Shown: one piece after another, positions 8,379-17,487 of the stretch | Position numbering within the stretch: position 1 is the first letter of the stretch | How the letters are laid out: each line of letters begins with the position of its first letter | Source: an uncultured Hungatella sp. | GTDB lineage: Bacteria > Bacillota > Clostridia > Lachnospirales > Lachnospiraceae | Length of the DNA stretch: 64,000 nucleotides | Assembly: GCA_949879795.1 (NCBI GenBank) | Contig: CATLBR010000013.1 | Coordinates: 1 to 64,000 of the forward strand | Reading direction: 5' to 3' | Program-made: the position numbers and the translations under genes | The notes under the pieces: model-generated | The model's database searches: none | Seen by the model: only the letters and a program-made list of their open reading frames with translations | What the model was told of the DNA's origin: nothing

Positions 8379-8406
8379 TTATAGAAGATAGTTGGAGGAT
8401 AAAGAA

Positions 8407-9657
8407 ATGAACAAGGAACTGTTAGAGGCACTGACGATTCTTGAGAAGGAGAAAAACATCAGCAAGGAGACCATGCTGGAGGCGATTGAGAATTCTCTGA
8501 TCACCGCATGCAAAAACCATTTTGGAAAGGCAGACAATATCAGGGTCAACATAAACCCTGAGACCTGCGATTTCGCGGTTCTGGCGGAGAAGGAAGTGGT
8601 GGAAGAGGTGGAGGACCCGCTGATGCAGGTCAGCCTGGCGGAGGCGAAGATGATAGCTCCCAGATATGAGATCGGGGATATCGTTCAGTTCCCTGTGGAG
8701 TCCAAGTCCTTTGGGAGGATCGCCACCCAGAACGCCAAGAACGTGATTCTCCAGAAGATTCGTGAGGAGGAGAGGAAGTCTCTCTACAAGGATTGGTATG
8801 CCAAGGAGAAGGATATCGTTCCTGGAGTGGTTCAGCGCTATCTGGGCAGGAACGTGAGCGTCAATCTGGGAAAGGCAGATGCTATTTTGAATGAATCGGA
8901 GCAGGTGAAGGGTGAGATTTTTCAGCCTACAGAGAGAATCAAGGTTTATGTCCTGGAGGTGAAGGATACGCCCAAGGGTCCCAGGATCTCCGTATCCAGG
9001 ACGCACCCGGACCTGGTGAAGCGGCTTTTTGAGCTGGAGGTTGCCGAGGTGAAGGACGGAACCGTGGAGATCAAGTCCATTGCCAGGGAGGCGGGCTCCA
9101 GAACAAAGATTGCGGTAAAGTCCAATGACCCCAACGTGGATCCGGTGGGCGCCTGCGTAGGGCTGAACGGTGCCCGGGTCAATTCCATTGTCAGCGAGCT
9201 CCGGGGAGAAAAAATCGACATCATCAACTGGGACGACAACCCGGCATACCTGATCGAGAATGCCTTAAGTCCTGCTAAGGTGATCTGTGTGGTGGCGGAC
9301 GAAGACGCCAGGGAGGCACAGGTCATAGTCCCGGATTATCAGCTGTCCCTGGCCATAGGCAAGGAGGGACAGAACGCCAGGCTGGCTGCCAAGCTGACAG
9401 GGTTTAAGATCGACATCAAGAGCGAGACCCAGGCCAGGGAACTGGGGCTGTTTGAGGAGATGGGAATCGAATACCAGCAGGAGGGTGTCTACGAGACCTA
9501 TGAAGACACATTTACGGAAAATTACGACGACAGCTATCAGGAGGGTTATGAGGAAGAATATCAGGACAATTACAGAGAAACAGATGACAATGACTATCAA
9601 GACGACTACCAGGATGAGAGTCATAGCGATTACCAGGATGACATAATACCGGAATAA
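8407..9657 (+). CDS. nusA: Transcription termination/antitermination factor NusA
   Basis: 416 residues. Start at ATG of [20 protein letters not shown], 9 nt after TTGGAGG. Order: N-terminal RNAP-binding domain (1-125), S1 domain (about 130-200, [18 protein letters not shown]), then KH1 and KH2 ([39 protein letters not shown]). The last 55 residues are a highly acidic Tyr/Asp/Gln/Glu tail with repeats of the DYQDDYQDE kind, unlike the short Firmicute ending and lacking the proteobacterial AR repeats. It controls pausing, intrinsic termination and antitermination in the cytoplasm. Confidence 0.96.
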   Translation: MNKELLEALTILEKEKNISKETMLEAIENSLITACKNHFGKADNIRVNINPETCDFAVLAEKEVVEEVEDPLMQVSLAEAKMIAPRYEIGDIVQFPVESKSFGRIATQNAKNVILQKIREEERKSLYKDWYAKEKDIVPGVVQRYLGRNVSVNLGKADAILNESEQVKGEIFQPTERIKVYVLEVKDTPKGPRISVSRTHPDLVKRLFELEVAEVKDGTVEIKSIAREAGSRTKIAVKSNDPNVDPVGACVGLNGARVNSIVSELRGEKIDIINWDDNPAYLIENALSPAKVICVVADEDAREAQVIVPDYQLSLAIGKEGQNARLAAKLTGFKIDIKSETQARELGLFEEMGIEYQQEGVYETYEDTFTENYDDSYQEGYEEEYQDNYRETDDNDYQDDYQDESHSDYQDDIIPE

Positions 9658-9683
9658 GAGCAGATTGGAAGTGAGAAAAGTCA

Positions 9684-9962
9684 GTGAGTACAAAGAAAAT
9701 ACCCCTTCGCCAGTGTATTGGCTGTGGAGAGATGAAAAGTAAAAAAGAGATGATTCGTATTCTGAAGACTGAGTCAGAGGGAATTATTCTGGATGCCACC
9801 GGAAGAAAAAACGGAAGAGGCGCTTATGTATGCCCGTCTTCCGATTGCCTGAAAAAGGCGGTGAAAACTAGGGGTCTGGACCGTTCCTTCAAGATGCAGG
9901 TTCCCAGGGAGATCTACGAAACTCTGGAAAAGGAGATGGAACAGCTTGTCGGACAACAATAA
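9684..9962 (+). CDS. rnpM: RNase P modulator RnpM (YlxR)
   Basis: 92 residues from GTG. Matches the DUF448/YlxR family: KKIPLRQCIGCGEMKSKKEM with the conserved CxxC, then GRKNGRGAYVCPSSDCLKKA and a C-terminal FKMQVPREIYETLEKE. YlxR has been described as an RNase P modulator that binds RNA. Universally located between nusA and ylxQ/infB, as here. Confidence 0.93.
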   Translation: MSTKKIPLRQCIGCGEMKSKKEMIRILKTESEGIILDATGRKNGRGAYVCPSSDCLKKAVKTRGLDRSFKMQVPREIYETLEKEMEQLVGQQ

Positions 9963-10284
9963 AAAGGTTTTGAACCTGATCGGATTGGCTACCAGGGCGG
10001 GAAAGACTGTCAGCGGTGAATTCTCCACGGAGAAAGCGGTAAAGGGAGGTAAGGCTTTTTTGGTGATTGTGTCCGAGGAGGCTTCGGACAACACCAGAAA
10101 GAAGTTTACCAACATGTGTACTTACTATCAGGTTCCAATCTGGTTTTTTGGCAGGAAAGACGAATTAGGACATCACACGGGCAAAGAGATGCGGGCATCT
10201 CTGGCTGTGCTGGATGAAGGATTCGCAAGGGCAATGGTAAAACAAATGAATATCAACGGAGGTAGTAAGTATGAGGGTCAGTGA
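9946..10284 (+). CDS. ylxQ: L7Ae/L30e/S12e-family RNA-binding protein (YlxQ)
   Basis: 112 residues from TTG, 10 nt after AAAGGAGATGG, overlapping rnpM by 17 nt. L7Ae fold: [60 protein letters not shown]. Family members bind kink-turn RNAs. The gene sits in the canonical spot before infB and overlaps it by 14 nt, implying coupled translation. Confidence 0.92.
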   Translation: MSDNNKKVLNLIGLATRAGKTVSGEFSTEKAVKGGKAFLVIVSEEASDNTRKKFTNMCTYYQVPIWFFGRKDELGHHTGKEMRASLAVLDEGFARAMVKQMNINGGSKYEGQ

Positions 10285-13200
10285 ACTTGCAAAGGAGCTG
10301 GGAAAGACCAGCAAAGAAATATTGGAGATTTTACAGAAGAATCATATAGAGGTTAAGACACACTCGTCCAATGTAAAGGAGGAGCATATCGCGGTAGTGA
10401 AAAAGGCGGTGGGCGGAGGAGCACCGTCACAGCCCGTGGTGCAGCAGGCGCCTGCGGCTCAGAGTCAGCCGCAGCCTCAGTCAGCCGCACGGCCGGAGAG
10501 TGTTGCCGGGGCTGTTCCCGCGGCGGAGGCAGCTGCCGGGGCGGTGGGAACCGGGACTGCTCCGGGCGAGACGCCGAAGAAAAAGATAACGGCGGTTTAT
10601 CGTCCACAGAATGCGCAGACTATGAGACAAAGACCCGGGCAGGGAGGCCGCCCTCAGGGACAGGGGGGACGTATGCAGGGACAGAATGCCCAGTCAGGCC
10701 GTTCTCAGAGTCCTCAGGGACAGAATCAGCAGGTGCTGAGGACTCAGACTTTTCAGGGACAGGGTGCTCGTGTTCAGAGCACGCCGGGCGGTCAGTCAGG
10801 TCAGAATATCCGTCCCCAGAGCGTGGCGCAGAACAGCCAGCAGCCAGGTCAGAATGCCCGTCCCCAGAGCGTGGCGCAGAGCAATCAGCAGCAGGGCCAG
10901 ACCGTCCGTCCTCAGAACGGTGTACAGAGTCAGTCAGGCCAGGGGGGGCATCCTCAGGCTGCAGGCATCCAGGGTCAGGGAAGTCAGCCCGGACGTTCTC
11001 AGGGCCAGGGGAGTCAGAATTTCCAGAGCAGCCGTGACGGCAGCCGTCAACCCCAGGGAGGGCAGAATACTTCCGGAAACCGTGACGGCGGCCGGTTTCA
11101 GGGAAGCCGTGATACGGAGCGCGCCCAGGGCGGCCAGGGGAACAGAGAGAACCGTCCTCAAAGCCAGGGAAACCGGGACGGAAGCCGTCAGGGAGGTTAC
11201 CAGGGAAGCAGGGACGGAAATCGAGACGGAAGCCGTCAGGGCGGGTTCCAGGGAAGCCGAGACGGAAGTCGTCAGGGAGGTTACCAGGGAAGCCGAGACG
11301 GAGGCCGTCAGGGAGGTTACCAGGGAAGCCGAGACGGGAGTCGTCAGGGAGGTTACCAGGGAAGCAGGGACGGAGGCCGTCAGGGAGGATTCCAGGGAAG
11401 CAGGGACGGAAGCCGTCAGGGAGGTTATCAGGGAAGCAGGGACGGGAATCGTCCGGGAGGATTCCAGGGGAATCGGGACGGGAATCGTCCGGGAGGATTT
11501 CAGGGAAGCCGAGACGGGAATCGTCCGGGAGGATTCCAGGGGAACCGGGACGGAAGCCGGCCGCAGGGGCAGGGCGGACGTTCCCAGGGTGGTCGTCCGG
11601 GCCAGAAGGATTCGTCAAAATCCTTTGACTCACCTATTGCCACCAAACCTCAGAGCAACCGTGCCAACAAGAACAACTATAAAAATGACAAATACGATAA
11701 GAGAAATATGACGGAGGACGGCCCGAGATCAAAGGGGAAGGTTTCTAAACATCCATTTATCATGCCTCAGAAGAATGTGGAGGATAAAGTGGAGGAGACC
11801 ATCAAGACTATCACCATCCCCGAGGTTCTGACTATCAAGGAACTGGCAGACAAGATGAAATTGCAGCCTTCTGCCATCATCAAGAAGCTGTTCCTGAAAG
11901 GAACCATCGTGACCATGAATCAGGAGATTGATTACGAGAAGGCAGAAGAGATTGCCATGGAGTACGACGTACTCTGTGAGAAAGAGGAAAAGGTAGATGT
12001 CATCGAGGAGCTTCTCCGGGAGGCGGAGGAGAGCGAGGACGATATGGTGTCAAGACCGCCGGTAGTCTGCGTCATGGGCCATGTGGACCACGGCAAGACC
12101 TCACTTCTCGACGCTATTCGGGAGACCAACGTGACGGCCAGGGAAGCCGGCGGAATCACGCAGCATATCGGTGCCTATGTGGTGGAGATCAACGGGGAGA
12201 GAATCACCTTCCTGGATACTCCGGGACATGAGGCCTTTACTGCGATGCGTATGAGGGGAGCCCAGTCTACAGATATCGCCGTGCTGGTGGTAGCTGCGGA
12301 CGACGGAGTTATGCCTCAGACCGTGGAGGCCATCAACCATGCCAAGGCGGCGGGGGTTGAGATAATCGTGGCCATCAACAAGATCGATAAGCCCAGTGCC
12401 AACGTGGAGAAGGTAAAGCAGGAGCTTTCCGAGTATGAGCTGATTCCTGAGGACTGGGGCGGAAGCACCATCTTCGTGCCGGTGTCAGCCCATACCAAGG
12501 AGGGAATTTCCGATCTTCTGGAGATGATCATCCTGGCGTCTGAGGTGAAAGAACTGAAGGCCAACCCCAACAGGAACGCCAGGGGTCTTGTGATCGAGGC
12601 AGAGCTTGACAAGGGAAAAGGACCTGTGGCTACGGTGCTGGTGCAGAAGGGTACTCTCCGCGTGGGAGACAACATCGCTGCGGGGGCGTGCTACGGAAAA
12701 GTCAGAGCCATGATGGACGACAAGGGGCGGAGGGTGAAGGAAGCCACCCCCTCTACTCCGGTGGAGATTCTGGGGCTGAACGGAGTACCCAACGCAGGCG
12801 AGGTGTTTGTGGTGACAGCCAATGAGAAGGAAGCCAGAAACTTTGCGGAGACATTTATCTCCGAGGGCAAGAATAAGCTCCTGGAGGACACCAAGGCGAA
12901 GCTGTCTCTGGACGATCTGTTCAGTCAGATCAAGGCGGGCAATGTAAAGGAGCTGCCCATCATTGTGAAGGCGGACGTACAGGGTTCCGTGGAGGCAGTG
13001 AAGCAGAGCCTTCTCAAGTTGTCCAACGAAGAGGTCATGGTAAAGGTGATCCACGGCGGAGTAGGTGCTATCAACGAGTCTGACGTGTCTCTGGCCTCGG
13101 CGTCCAACGCTATTATCATCGGCTTCAACGTGAGACCTGACGCCACGGCAAAATCCGTAGCGGAACAGGAAAAAGTAGATTTGAGACTTTACAAAGTTAT

Positions 13201-13552
13201 ATATCAGGCTATCGAAGATGTAGAGGCTGCCATGAAAGGAATGCTGGATCCTGTCTTTGAGGAGAGGATCATCGGCCACGCCGTGGTGCGTCAGACTTTC
13301 AAGGCCTCCGGCGTGGGCACTATCGCAGGCTCCTATGTCATGGACGGCAAGTTCCAGAGAGGCTGTTCTGTCAGGATTACCCGTGACGGAGAGCAGATAT
13401 TTGACGGAGCTCTGGCCTCCCTCCGGCGTTTTAAGGACGACGTGAAGGAGGTGGCTACCGGCTACGAGTGCGGTCTGGTGTTCGAGAAATTTAACGATAT
13501 CCAGGAAGACGACATGATCGAAGCCTACGCCATGGTGGAAGTTCCAAGGTAG
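10271..13552 (+). CDS. infB: Translation initiation factor IF-2 with expanded N-terminal region
   Basis: 1093 residues, RBS GGAGGT. IF2_N domain at 1-50 ([20 protein letters not shown]), then about 430 residues of low complexity: Gln/Pro/Ala-rich, then Gly/Ser/Arg/Asp/Gln-rich with a tandem repeat. A second IF2_N module follows (about 510-590, [20 protein letters not shown]). The GTPase domain starts near 600 ([20 protein letters not shown]), followed by domains II-IV that bind fMet-tRNA. IF-2 loads initiator tRNA onto 30S and promotes subunit joining. At 1093 residues it is longer than typical Firmicute IF-2 (about 700-900); the excess is the repeat. Confidence 0.97.
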   Translation: MRVSELAKELGKTSKEILEILQKNHIEVKTHSSNVKEEHIAVVKKAVGGGAPSQPVVQQAPAAQSQPQPQSAARPESVAGAVPAAEAAAGAVGTGTAPGETPKKKITAVYRPQNAQTMRQRPGQGGRPQGQGGRMQGQNAQSGRSQSPQGQNQQVLRTQTFQGQGARVQSTPGGQSGQNIRPQSVAQNSQQPGQNARPQSVAQSNQQQGQTVRPQNGVQSQSGQGGHPQAAGIQGQGSQPGRSQGQGSQNFQSSRDGSRQPQGGQNTSGNRDGGRFQGSRDTERAQGGQGNRENRPQSQGNRDGSRQGGYQGSRDGNRDGSRQGGFQGSRDGSRQGGYQGSRDGGRQGGYQGSRDGSRQGGYQGSRDGGRQGGFQGSRDGSRQGGYQGSRDGNRPGGFQGNRDGNRPGGFQGSRDGNRPGGFQGNRDGSRPQGQGGRSQGGRPGQKDSSKSFDSPIATKPQSNRANKNNYKNDKYDKRNMTEDGPRSKGKVSKHPFIMPQKNVEDKVEETIKTITIPEVLTIKELADKMKLQPSAIIKKLFLKGTIVTMNQEIDYEKAEEIAMEYDVLCEKEEKVDVIEELLREAEESEDDMVSRPPVVCVMGHVDHGKTSLLDAIRETNVTAREAGGITQHIGAYVVEINGERITFLDTPGHEAFTAMRMRGAQSTDIAVLVVAADDGVMPQTVEAINHAKAAGVEIIVAINKIDKPSANVEKVKQELSEYELIPEDWGGSTIFVPVSAHTKEGISDLLEMIILASEVKELKANPNRNARGLVIEAELDKGKGPVATVLVQKGTLRVGDNIAAGACYGKVRAMMDDKGRRVKEATPSTPVEILGLNGVPNAGEVFVVTANEKEARNFAETFISEGKNKLLEDTKAKLSLDDLFSQIKAGNVKELPIIVKADVQGSVEAVKQSLLKLSNEEVMVKVIHGGVGAINESDVSLASASNAIIIGFNVRPDATAKSVAEQEKVDLRLYKVIYQAIEDVEAAMKGMLDPVFEERIIGHAVVRQTFKASGVGTIAGSYVMDGKFQRGCSVRITRDGEQIFDGALASLRRFKDDVKEVATGYECGLVFEKFNDIQEDDMIEAYAMVEVPR
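11164..11573 (+). repeat. Tandem 12-residue-type repeat inside infB
   Basis: About a dozen units of roughly 36 bp encode variants of [12 protein letters not shown] (positions vary as N/S/G and Y/F). Synonymous and non-synonymous drift between units suggests repeated slippage or recombination. The region is predicted to be disordered, basic/acidic alternating and RNA-binding in composition (RGG-like). Confidence 0.9.
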
Positions 13553-13555
13553 TAT

Positions 13556-13650
13556 GTGGGCGTACCACCGCACATGAAAGTCTGACAGGTGCATTTGGCA
13601 TCCCTGAATCGGTGCCGCCTGATTGGCGGCAGAACTTTTAAGTAATGAAA
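13556..13650 (+). repeat. Dispersed structured intergenic element, copy 1
   Basis: Lies between infB and rbfA. Shares with two other copies (19672 and 27285) the block CCGCACATGAAAGTC, then GCATTTGGCATCCCTGAAT and a hairpin GCCGCCTGATTGGCGGC, ending near AGTAA. Same + orientation in all copies. This copy is the most diverged in its 5' arm. It is transcribed within the superoperon. Confidence 0.75.
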
Positions 13651-13658
13651 GGAATTAT

Positions 13659-14087
13659 ATGCGGAAAAACAGCATTAAAAATACAAGAATCAACATGGAG
13701 GTGCAGAGAGAACTCAGCGAGATCATCCGCACCGAGGTAAAGGATCCGGGTCTTGGCAATGCCATGGTCACGGTAGTGTCAGTGGAGGTGACACCGGATC
13801 TGAAATACTGCAAGGCTTATATCAGTGTTCTGGGCAGCGAGGAGGCCGCCCAGAACGCTCTGCTGGCACTTAATCGGGCGGTAGGCTTTGTCAGGAAAGA
13901 GCTGGCCAGAAGGGTGAATCTGCGCAATACGCCGGAACTTAAGTTTATTCCGGATCAGTCCATCGAGTACGGAGTTCACATGTCAAGGCTCATCGACGAC
14001 GTGACCGCAGGTATGAAGACAGAGGACGGGGAAAACGGGGCTGAGACAGGTGAGGACTCCTGGGACGACGACTGGGATCAAGAGTAG
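13659..14087 (+). CDS. rbfA: 30S ribosome-binding factor A
   Basis: 142 residues. Start at ATG of MRKNSIKNTRIN, right after GAAAGGAA; the longer frame runs into the dispersed repeat and has no family match. RbfA KH-like fold: INMEVQRELSEIIRTEVKDP, VTVVSVEVTPDLKYCKAYIS, LRNTPELKFIPDQSIEYG. The acidic C-terminus (EDSWDDDWDQE) is a lineage extension. Needed for 16S rRNA 5'-end maturation and cold adaptation. Confidence 0.95.
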   Translation: MRKNSIKNTRINMEVQRELSEIIRTEVKDPGLGNAMVTVVSVEVTPDLKYCKAYISVLGSEEAAQNALLALNRAVGFVRKELARRVNLRNTPELKFIPDQSIEYGVHMSRLIDDVTAGMKTEDGENGAETGEDSWDDDWDQE

Positions 14088-14122
14088 GATTTTACGGAAA
14101 CGGACAGAAGGGAGAGGATAAT

Positions 14123-15091
14123 ATGACAAAATTGGAAGAGATGCTCGGCAGCGCCAGATCCCTTGTGATTCTGGGACATGTGAATCCGGACGGGGACTGT
14201 GCCGGCGCCTGCCTGGCTATGTATAACTATGCCGGAATATGTAATCCCGAACTGTACAGAAAACTTTATCTGCAGCCGGTTCCTCAAAAATTTTCTTATC
14301 TGAAAGGCTATGATGAGATTGAGTCAGAAGTCTGCCGGGAGGAGCCCTTTGATCTCTGTATCTGCCTGGACTGCAGCAACGTGGAACGTCTGGGTGAATT
14401 TCAGGTTTATCTGGACTCGGCAGCGGACAGTCTCTGCATCGATCACCATGTGACCAACCTGGGGTATGCCCGGGAAAATATTATTCGGCAGGGAGCCAGT
14501 TCCACCTGCGAGGTGTTGTACGGCCAGTTTGACGAAAGTCTGATTGACCAGGATATCGCCGCGTGTCTCTACACGGGGATCATCCATGACACCGGCGTTC
14601 TGCGTTTCAGCTGCACCACGGCAGAGACCATGGAGATTGCGGGAAAGCTGATGAGTACGGGGATCGATTTTACCAGGATCATCGATGACAGTTATTTTAA
14701 AAAGACATACCTTCAGAGTCAGATTCTGGGCCGTGCCCTCATGGAGAGTGTTCGCTTTCTGGACGGCAGATGTATTTTTACCGTGGTCAAGAAACAGGAT
14801 ATGGCATTTTACGGCGTAGGACCCAAAGACCTGGACGGGATTGTGGATCAGCTCAGAACCATCGACGGCATTGAGTGTGCTATCTTTATGTATGAGACCG
14901 ACAGTCACATGTACAAGGTGAGCATGCGTTCCAACAACCTGGTGGATGTAAGCAGGATCGCCTCGTATTTCGGGGGCGGAGGCCATGTGAGGGCGGCGGG
15001 CTGCACTATGTCCGGCAGCGTCCACGACGTGGTCAACAACCTCTCCGGCCACATTGAGAAACAGATGATTGCGGGGACAGCCGATGTTTGA
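14123..15091 (+). CDS. nrnA: DHH-family bifunctional oligoribonuclease / pAp phosphatase (NrnA)
   Basis: 322 residues, RBS GGGAGAGGA. DHH motifs: GHVNPDGDCAGACLAMYNYA (about 19-38), LDCSN (about 88), the signature IDHHVTNLGYA (about 110), IHDTGVLRF (about 156), and the DHHA1 RNA-binding end SYFGGGGHVRAAGC-like (about 285). NrnA degrades 2-5 nt RNAs and dephosphorylates pAp. It lies between rbfA and truB as in many Firmicutes and overlaps truB by 8 nt. Confidence 0.94.
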   Translation: MTKLEEMLGSARSLVILGHVNPDGDCAGACLAMYNYAGICNPELYRKLYLQPVPQKFSYLKGYDEIESEVCREEPFDLCICLDCSNVERLGEFQVYLDSAADSLCIDHHVTNLGYARENIIRQGASSTCEVLYGQFDESLIDQDIAACLYTGIIHDTGVLRFSCTTAETMEIAGKLMSTGIDFTRIIDDSYFKKTYLQSQILGRALMESVRFLDGRCIFTVVKKQDMAFYGVGPKDLDGIVDQLRTIDGIECAIFMYETDSHMYKVSMRSNNLVDVSRIASYFGGGGHVRAAGCTMSGSVHDVVNNLSGHIEKQMIAGTADV

Positions 15092-15992
15092 CGGCATATT
15101 GAACGTATATAAGGAAAAAGGCTACACGTCCCACGACGTGGTGGCGAAGCTGCGGGGAATTCTCCGGCAGAAGAAGATCGGCCACACCGGCACTCTCGAT
15201 CCGGATGCGGAGGGAGTGCTTCCGGTGTGTCTCGGAAAGGCTACCCGCCTGTGCGATATGCTCACCGACAACAACAAGACTTACCGTGCCGTGCTGCTTT
15301 TGGGTGTGGAGACGGATACTCAGGACATCTGGGGCCAGGTGGTCAGCAAGAGGACGCCGGAAGTTTCGGAGGAAGAGACACGGGAGGCGGTGATGGGATT
15401 TACCGGGGAGTACGCTCAGATTCCACCCATGTACTCCGCCCTGAAAGTCAACGGCAAAAAACTGTATGAACTTGCCAGGGCAGGAAAGACGGTGGAGAGG
15501 CAGCCCAGACAGGTGACAATCCACGAGATCGTCATAGAATCTGTAGAACTTCCAAGAGTCACCATGACAGTCCGCTGTTCCAAGGGGACTTATATCAGGA
15601 CTCTCTGCCACGATATCGGACAAAAGCTGGGCTGCGGCGGGTGTATGGAATCTCTTGTGCGCACTCAGGCAGGAAGATTTTTTCTGGAGAACAGCCTGAA
15701 ACTTGAAGAGATTGAGAAACTTGTCCGCCAGGGAATGCTGGAGGAGAAAATCATGGCCATCGAAACCATGTTCCAGGAATATGAGAGGGCGGCCACGATC
15801 CCCCAGGCGGACGCTCTTGTGAGAAACGGCAACCCTCTGAGACAAAAAGATTTATCGACGGAAGGAAAGGGGACAGGCAGGTATTGCAGGGTCTACGACA
15901 GCGGCGGGACATTTATGGGAATTTATGAGTGGAAACCGGAGAGAAACTGTCTGATGCCCTGGAAAATGTTCCTGGGAGGATCAACGGGATGA
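15084..15992 (+). CDS. truB: tRNA pseudouridine(55) synthase TruB
   Basis: 302 residues. Start at ATG of MFDGILNVYKEKGYTSHDVV, inside the nrnA 3' end. Contains the catalytic Asp motif GHTGTLDPDAEGVLPVCLGK, the KTYRAVLLLGVETDTQD strand, the YSALKVNGKKLYELAR loop and CSKGTYIRTLCHDIG. It makes pseudouridine 55 in the T-arm of tRNAs. The stop overlaps the ribF start (ATGA). Confidence 0.96.
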   Translation: MFDGILNVYKEKGYTSHDVVAKLRGILRQKKIGHTGTLDPDAEGVLPVCLGKATRLCDMLTDNNKTYRAVLLLGVETDTQDIWGQVVSKRTPEVSEEETREAVMGFTGEYAQIPPMYSALKVNGKKLYELARAGKTVERQPRQVTIHEIVIESVELPRVTMTVRCSKGTYIRTLCHDIGQKLGCGGCMESLVRTQAGRFFLENSLKLEEIEKLVRQGMLEEKIMAIETMFQEYERAATIPQADALVRNGNPLRQKDLSTEGKGTGRYCRVYDSGGTFMGIYEWKPERNCLMPWKMFLGGSTG

Positions 15993-16930
15993 AATGTTTC
16001 ATCGGGGAAACAGAATTTAAAATAGAAGAACCTACGGTGGTGACCATCGGAAAATTTGACGGCCGCCACAAGGGCCACCAAAAGCTCCTGGGACGTATGA
16101 TGGAATTTAAACGGCGACAGGGTTATCAGACTGCGGTGTTTACCTTTGACATGGCTCCCGTATCCAGGCTCTCCGGGACGGTTCAGAAAGTCATCACCAC
16201 CAACCAGGAGCGCCGGAACAATATGGCCAAGATGGGTATCGATTATCTGGCAGAATATCCGTTTACCAGCGACGTCATCCATCTGCAGGCAGAGGACTTT
16301 GTCAAAGAGATTCTCATAGAAAAGATGAATGCCAAGGCCATTGTGGTGGGAACCGACTGTGGTTTCGGCTATCAGAGATCCGGCGATGCCCGGCTGCTTG
16401 AGCGGCTTGCGGACACCTACGGTTACCAGCTGGAGGTAGTTGTCAAGGAGAAAGACGACCAGAGGGATATCAGCAGCACTTATATAAAGGAAGAACTTTC
16501 CCGCGGGAACATAGAAAAGGCCAACAAACTTTTGGGGGAACCTTTTGCCATACACGGAACTGTGGTTCACGGCAACCATGTAGGCGGGCCTGTTCTGGGA
16601 TTTCCCACCGTCAACATCATTCCGCCGGAGGAAAAGTTTCTTCCGCCCTTCGGCGTCTACGTGTCCAGAGTGATGACGGAGGAAGGCTGTTACGGAGGCA
16701 TCACCAACATAGGGAGGAAGCCTACGGTGGAAAAGGATTCTCCCATAGGGGTAGAGACCTTTATCTTTGGTTTAAATGAAGATTTGTACGGGAAAAATAT
16801 CGAGGTGCAGCTTCTGAACTTTGAGCGCCCGGAACAGAAGTTTGAGTCCCTGGAACAGCTGAGAGAGCAGCTGGAGAGGGACAAAGAATATGGGCTTTTG
16901 TATCTTGACAGAGAAAAGGTCTTGTGTTAA
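15989..16930 (+). CDS. ribF: Bifunctional riboflavin kinase / FAD synthetase RibF
   Basis: 313 residues. ATG at 15989 is chosen because GGGAGGAT precedes it by 7 nt and it overlaps truB by 4 nt; the longer frame lacks a ribosome binding site. N-terminal FMN adenylyltransferase domain (TIGKFDGRHKGHQKLLGRMM, VVGTDCGFGYQRSGD, ISSTYIKEELSRG). C-terminal riboflavin kinase domain (VVHGNHVGGPVLGFPTVNII, GGITNIGRKPTV, ETFIFG). Converts riboflavin to FMN and FAD. Confidence 0.95.
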   Translation: MKCFIGETEFKIEEPTVVTIGKFDGRHKGHQKLLGRMMEFKRRQGYQTAVFTFDMAPVSRLSGTVQKVITTNQERRNNMAKMGIDYLAEYPFTSDVIHLQAEDFVKEILIEKMNAKAIVVGTDCGFGYQRSGDARLLERLADTYGYQLEVVVKEKDDQRDISSTYIKEELSRGNIEKANKLLGEPFAIHGTVVHGNHVGGPVLGFPTVNIIPPEEKFLPPFGVYVSRVMTEEGCYGGITNIGRKPTVEKDSPIGVETFIFGLNEDLYGKNIEVQLLNFERPEQKFESLEQLREQLERDKEYGLLYLDREKVLC

Positions 16931-16949
16931 TATTAATCGGTATGAACAG

Positions 16950-17008
16950 ACGCCGGGACTCAGTTTTATTTTCGCGGAAGCTCCAACCACTGCTTAGTCC
17001 CCGGTTTG
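16950..17008 (+). promoter_or_regulatory. rpsO leader hairpin (possible S15 autoregulation)
   Basis: Between ribF and rpsO, CCGGGACT pairs with AGTCCCCGG around an AT-rich interior that can form a second stem near GCGGAAGC. It ends about 15 nt before the rpsO ribosome binding site. S15 leaders of varied structure bind S15 and repress translation in several bacteria; this is a candidate by position and shape only. Confidence 0.45.
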
Positions 17009-17030
17009 AAAATGAAAAGGAGGAAATCTC

Positions 17031-17297
17031 ATGATTTCAAAGGAAAAGAAAGCAGAACTTATTGAGAAGTATGGAAGAAAGCCTGGGGATACAGGTTCAC
17101 CGGAGGTTCAGATAGCCATTCTGACCGAGAGAATCACGGAGTTGACAGAGCATCTGAAGAAGAACCAGAAAGACCACCACTCCAGACGTGGACTTCTCAA
17201 GATGGTAGGACAGAGACGTGGTCTTCTTGATTATCTGAAGAAGACGGATCTGGAAGGTTACCGTGCGCTTATCGAGAAACTGGGAATCAGAAAATAA
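17031..17297 (+). CDS. rpsO: 30S ribosomal protein S15
   Basis: 88 residues, RBS AAAAGGAGG. Typical full-length S15: [60 protein letters not shown]. Binds the 16S rRNA central domain and helps join the platform. It is followed by a hairpin and then pnp, the classical order. Confidence 0.98.
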   Translation: MISKEKKAELIEKYGRKPGDTGSPEVQIAILTERITELTEHLKKNQKDHHSRRGLLKMVGQRRGLLDYLKKTDLEGYRALIEKLGIRK

Positions 17298-17306
17298 TCA
17301 GACTGT

Positions 17307-17335
17307 TAGGGTGGAGGAAACTCCACCCTATGTTT
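17307..17335 (+). terminator. Hairpin after rpsO
   Basis: TAGGGTGGAG, GAAA loop, CTCCACCCTA: a perfect 10-bp stem followed by a modest T-rich stretch. Likely a partial terminator or processing/stability element between rpsO and pnp. Confidence 0.65.
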
Positions 17336-17349
17336 GATTTGCTAAACAA

Positions 17350-17454
17350 GCAGAAGATTTGATCCGAGACCGCTGAAAAGCACACCGGTGAGAACAGACC
17401 AGGTGCGATTTTCGACGGCCAGGTGTATTTTTCAGTAGTTTCGGGTTCTTCTGC
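17350..17454 (+). promoter_or_regulatory. Long imperfect hairpin in the pnp 5' leader
   Basis: Nested complementary blocks fold the whole leader into one arm: GCAGAAG/CTTCTGC (17350-17356 with 17448-17454), CCGAGAC/GTTTCGG, CTGAAAA/TTTTTCAG and ACACC/GGTGT. E. coli pnp is autoregulated through a double-stranded leader cut by RNase III; the architecture here suggests something analogous. No sequence similarity to the E. coli leader is claimed. Confidence 0.55.
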
Positions 17455-17487
17455 CGTATCAATAATATTTAGAAAAGGAGACTGAAC

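Noticed and set aside
11164-11573. CRISPR array
   Set aside because: Regular repeats, but units are contiguous without unique spacers and are in frame within IF-2.
10620-11633. Long open frames opposite and in other frames of infB
   Set aside because: Produced by the 36-bp repeat being a multiple of three; composition is repeat-derived and there are no start signals.
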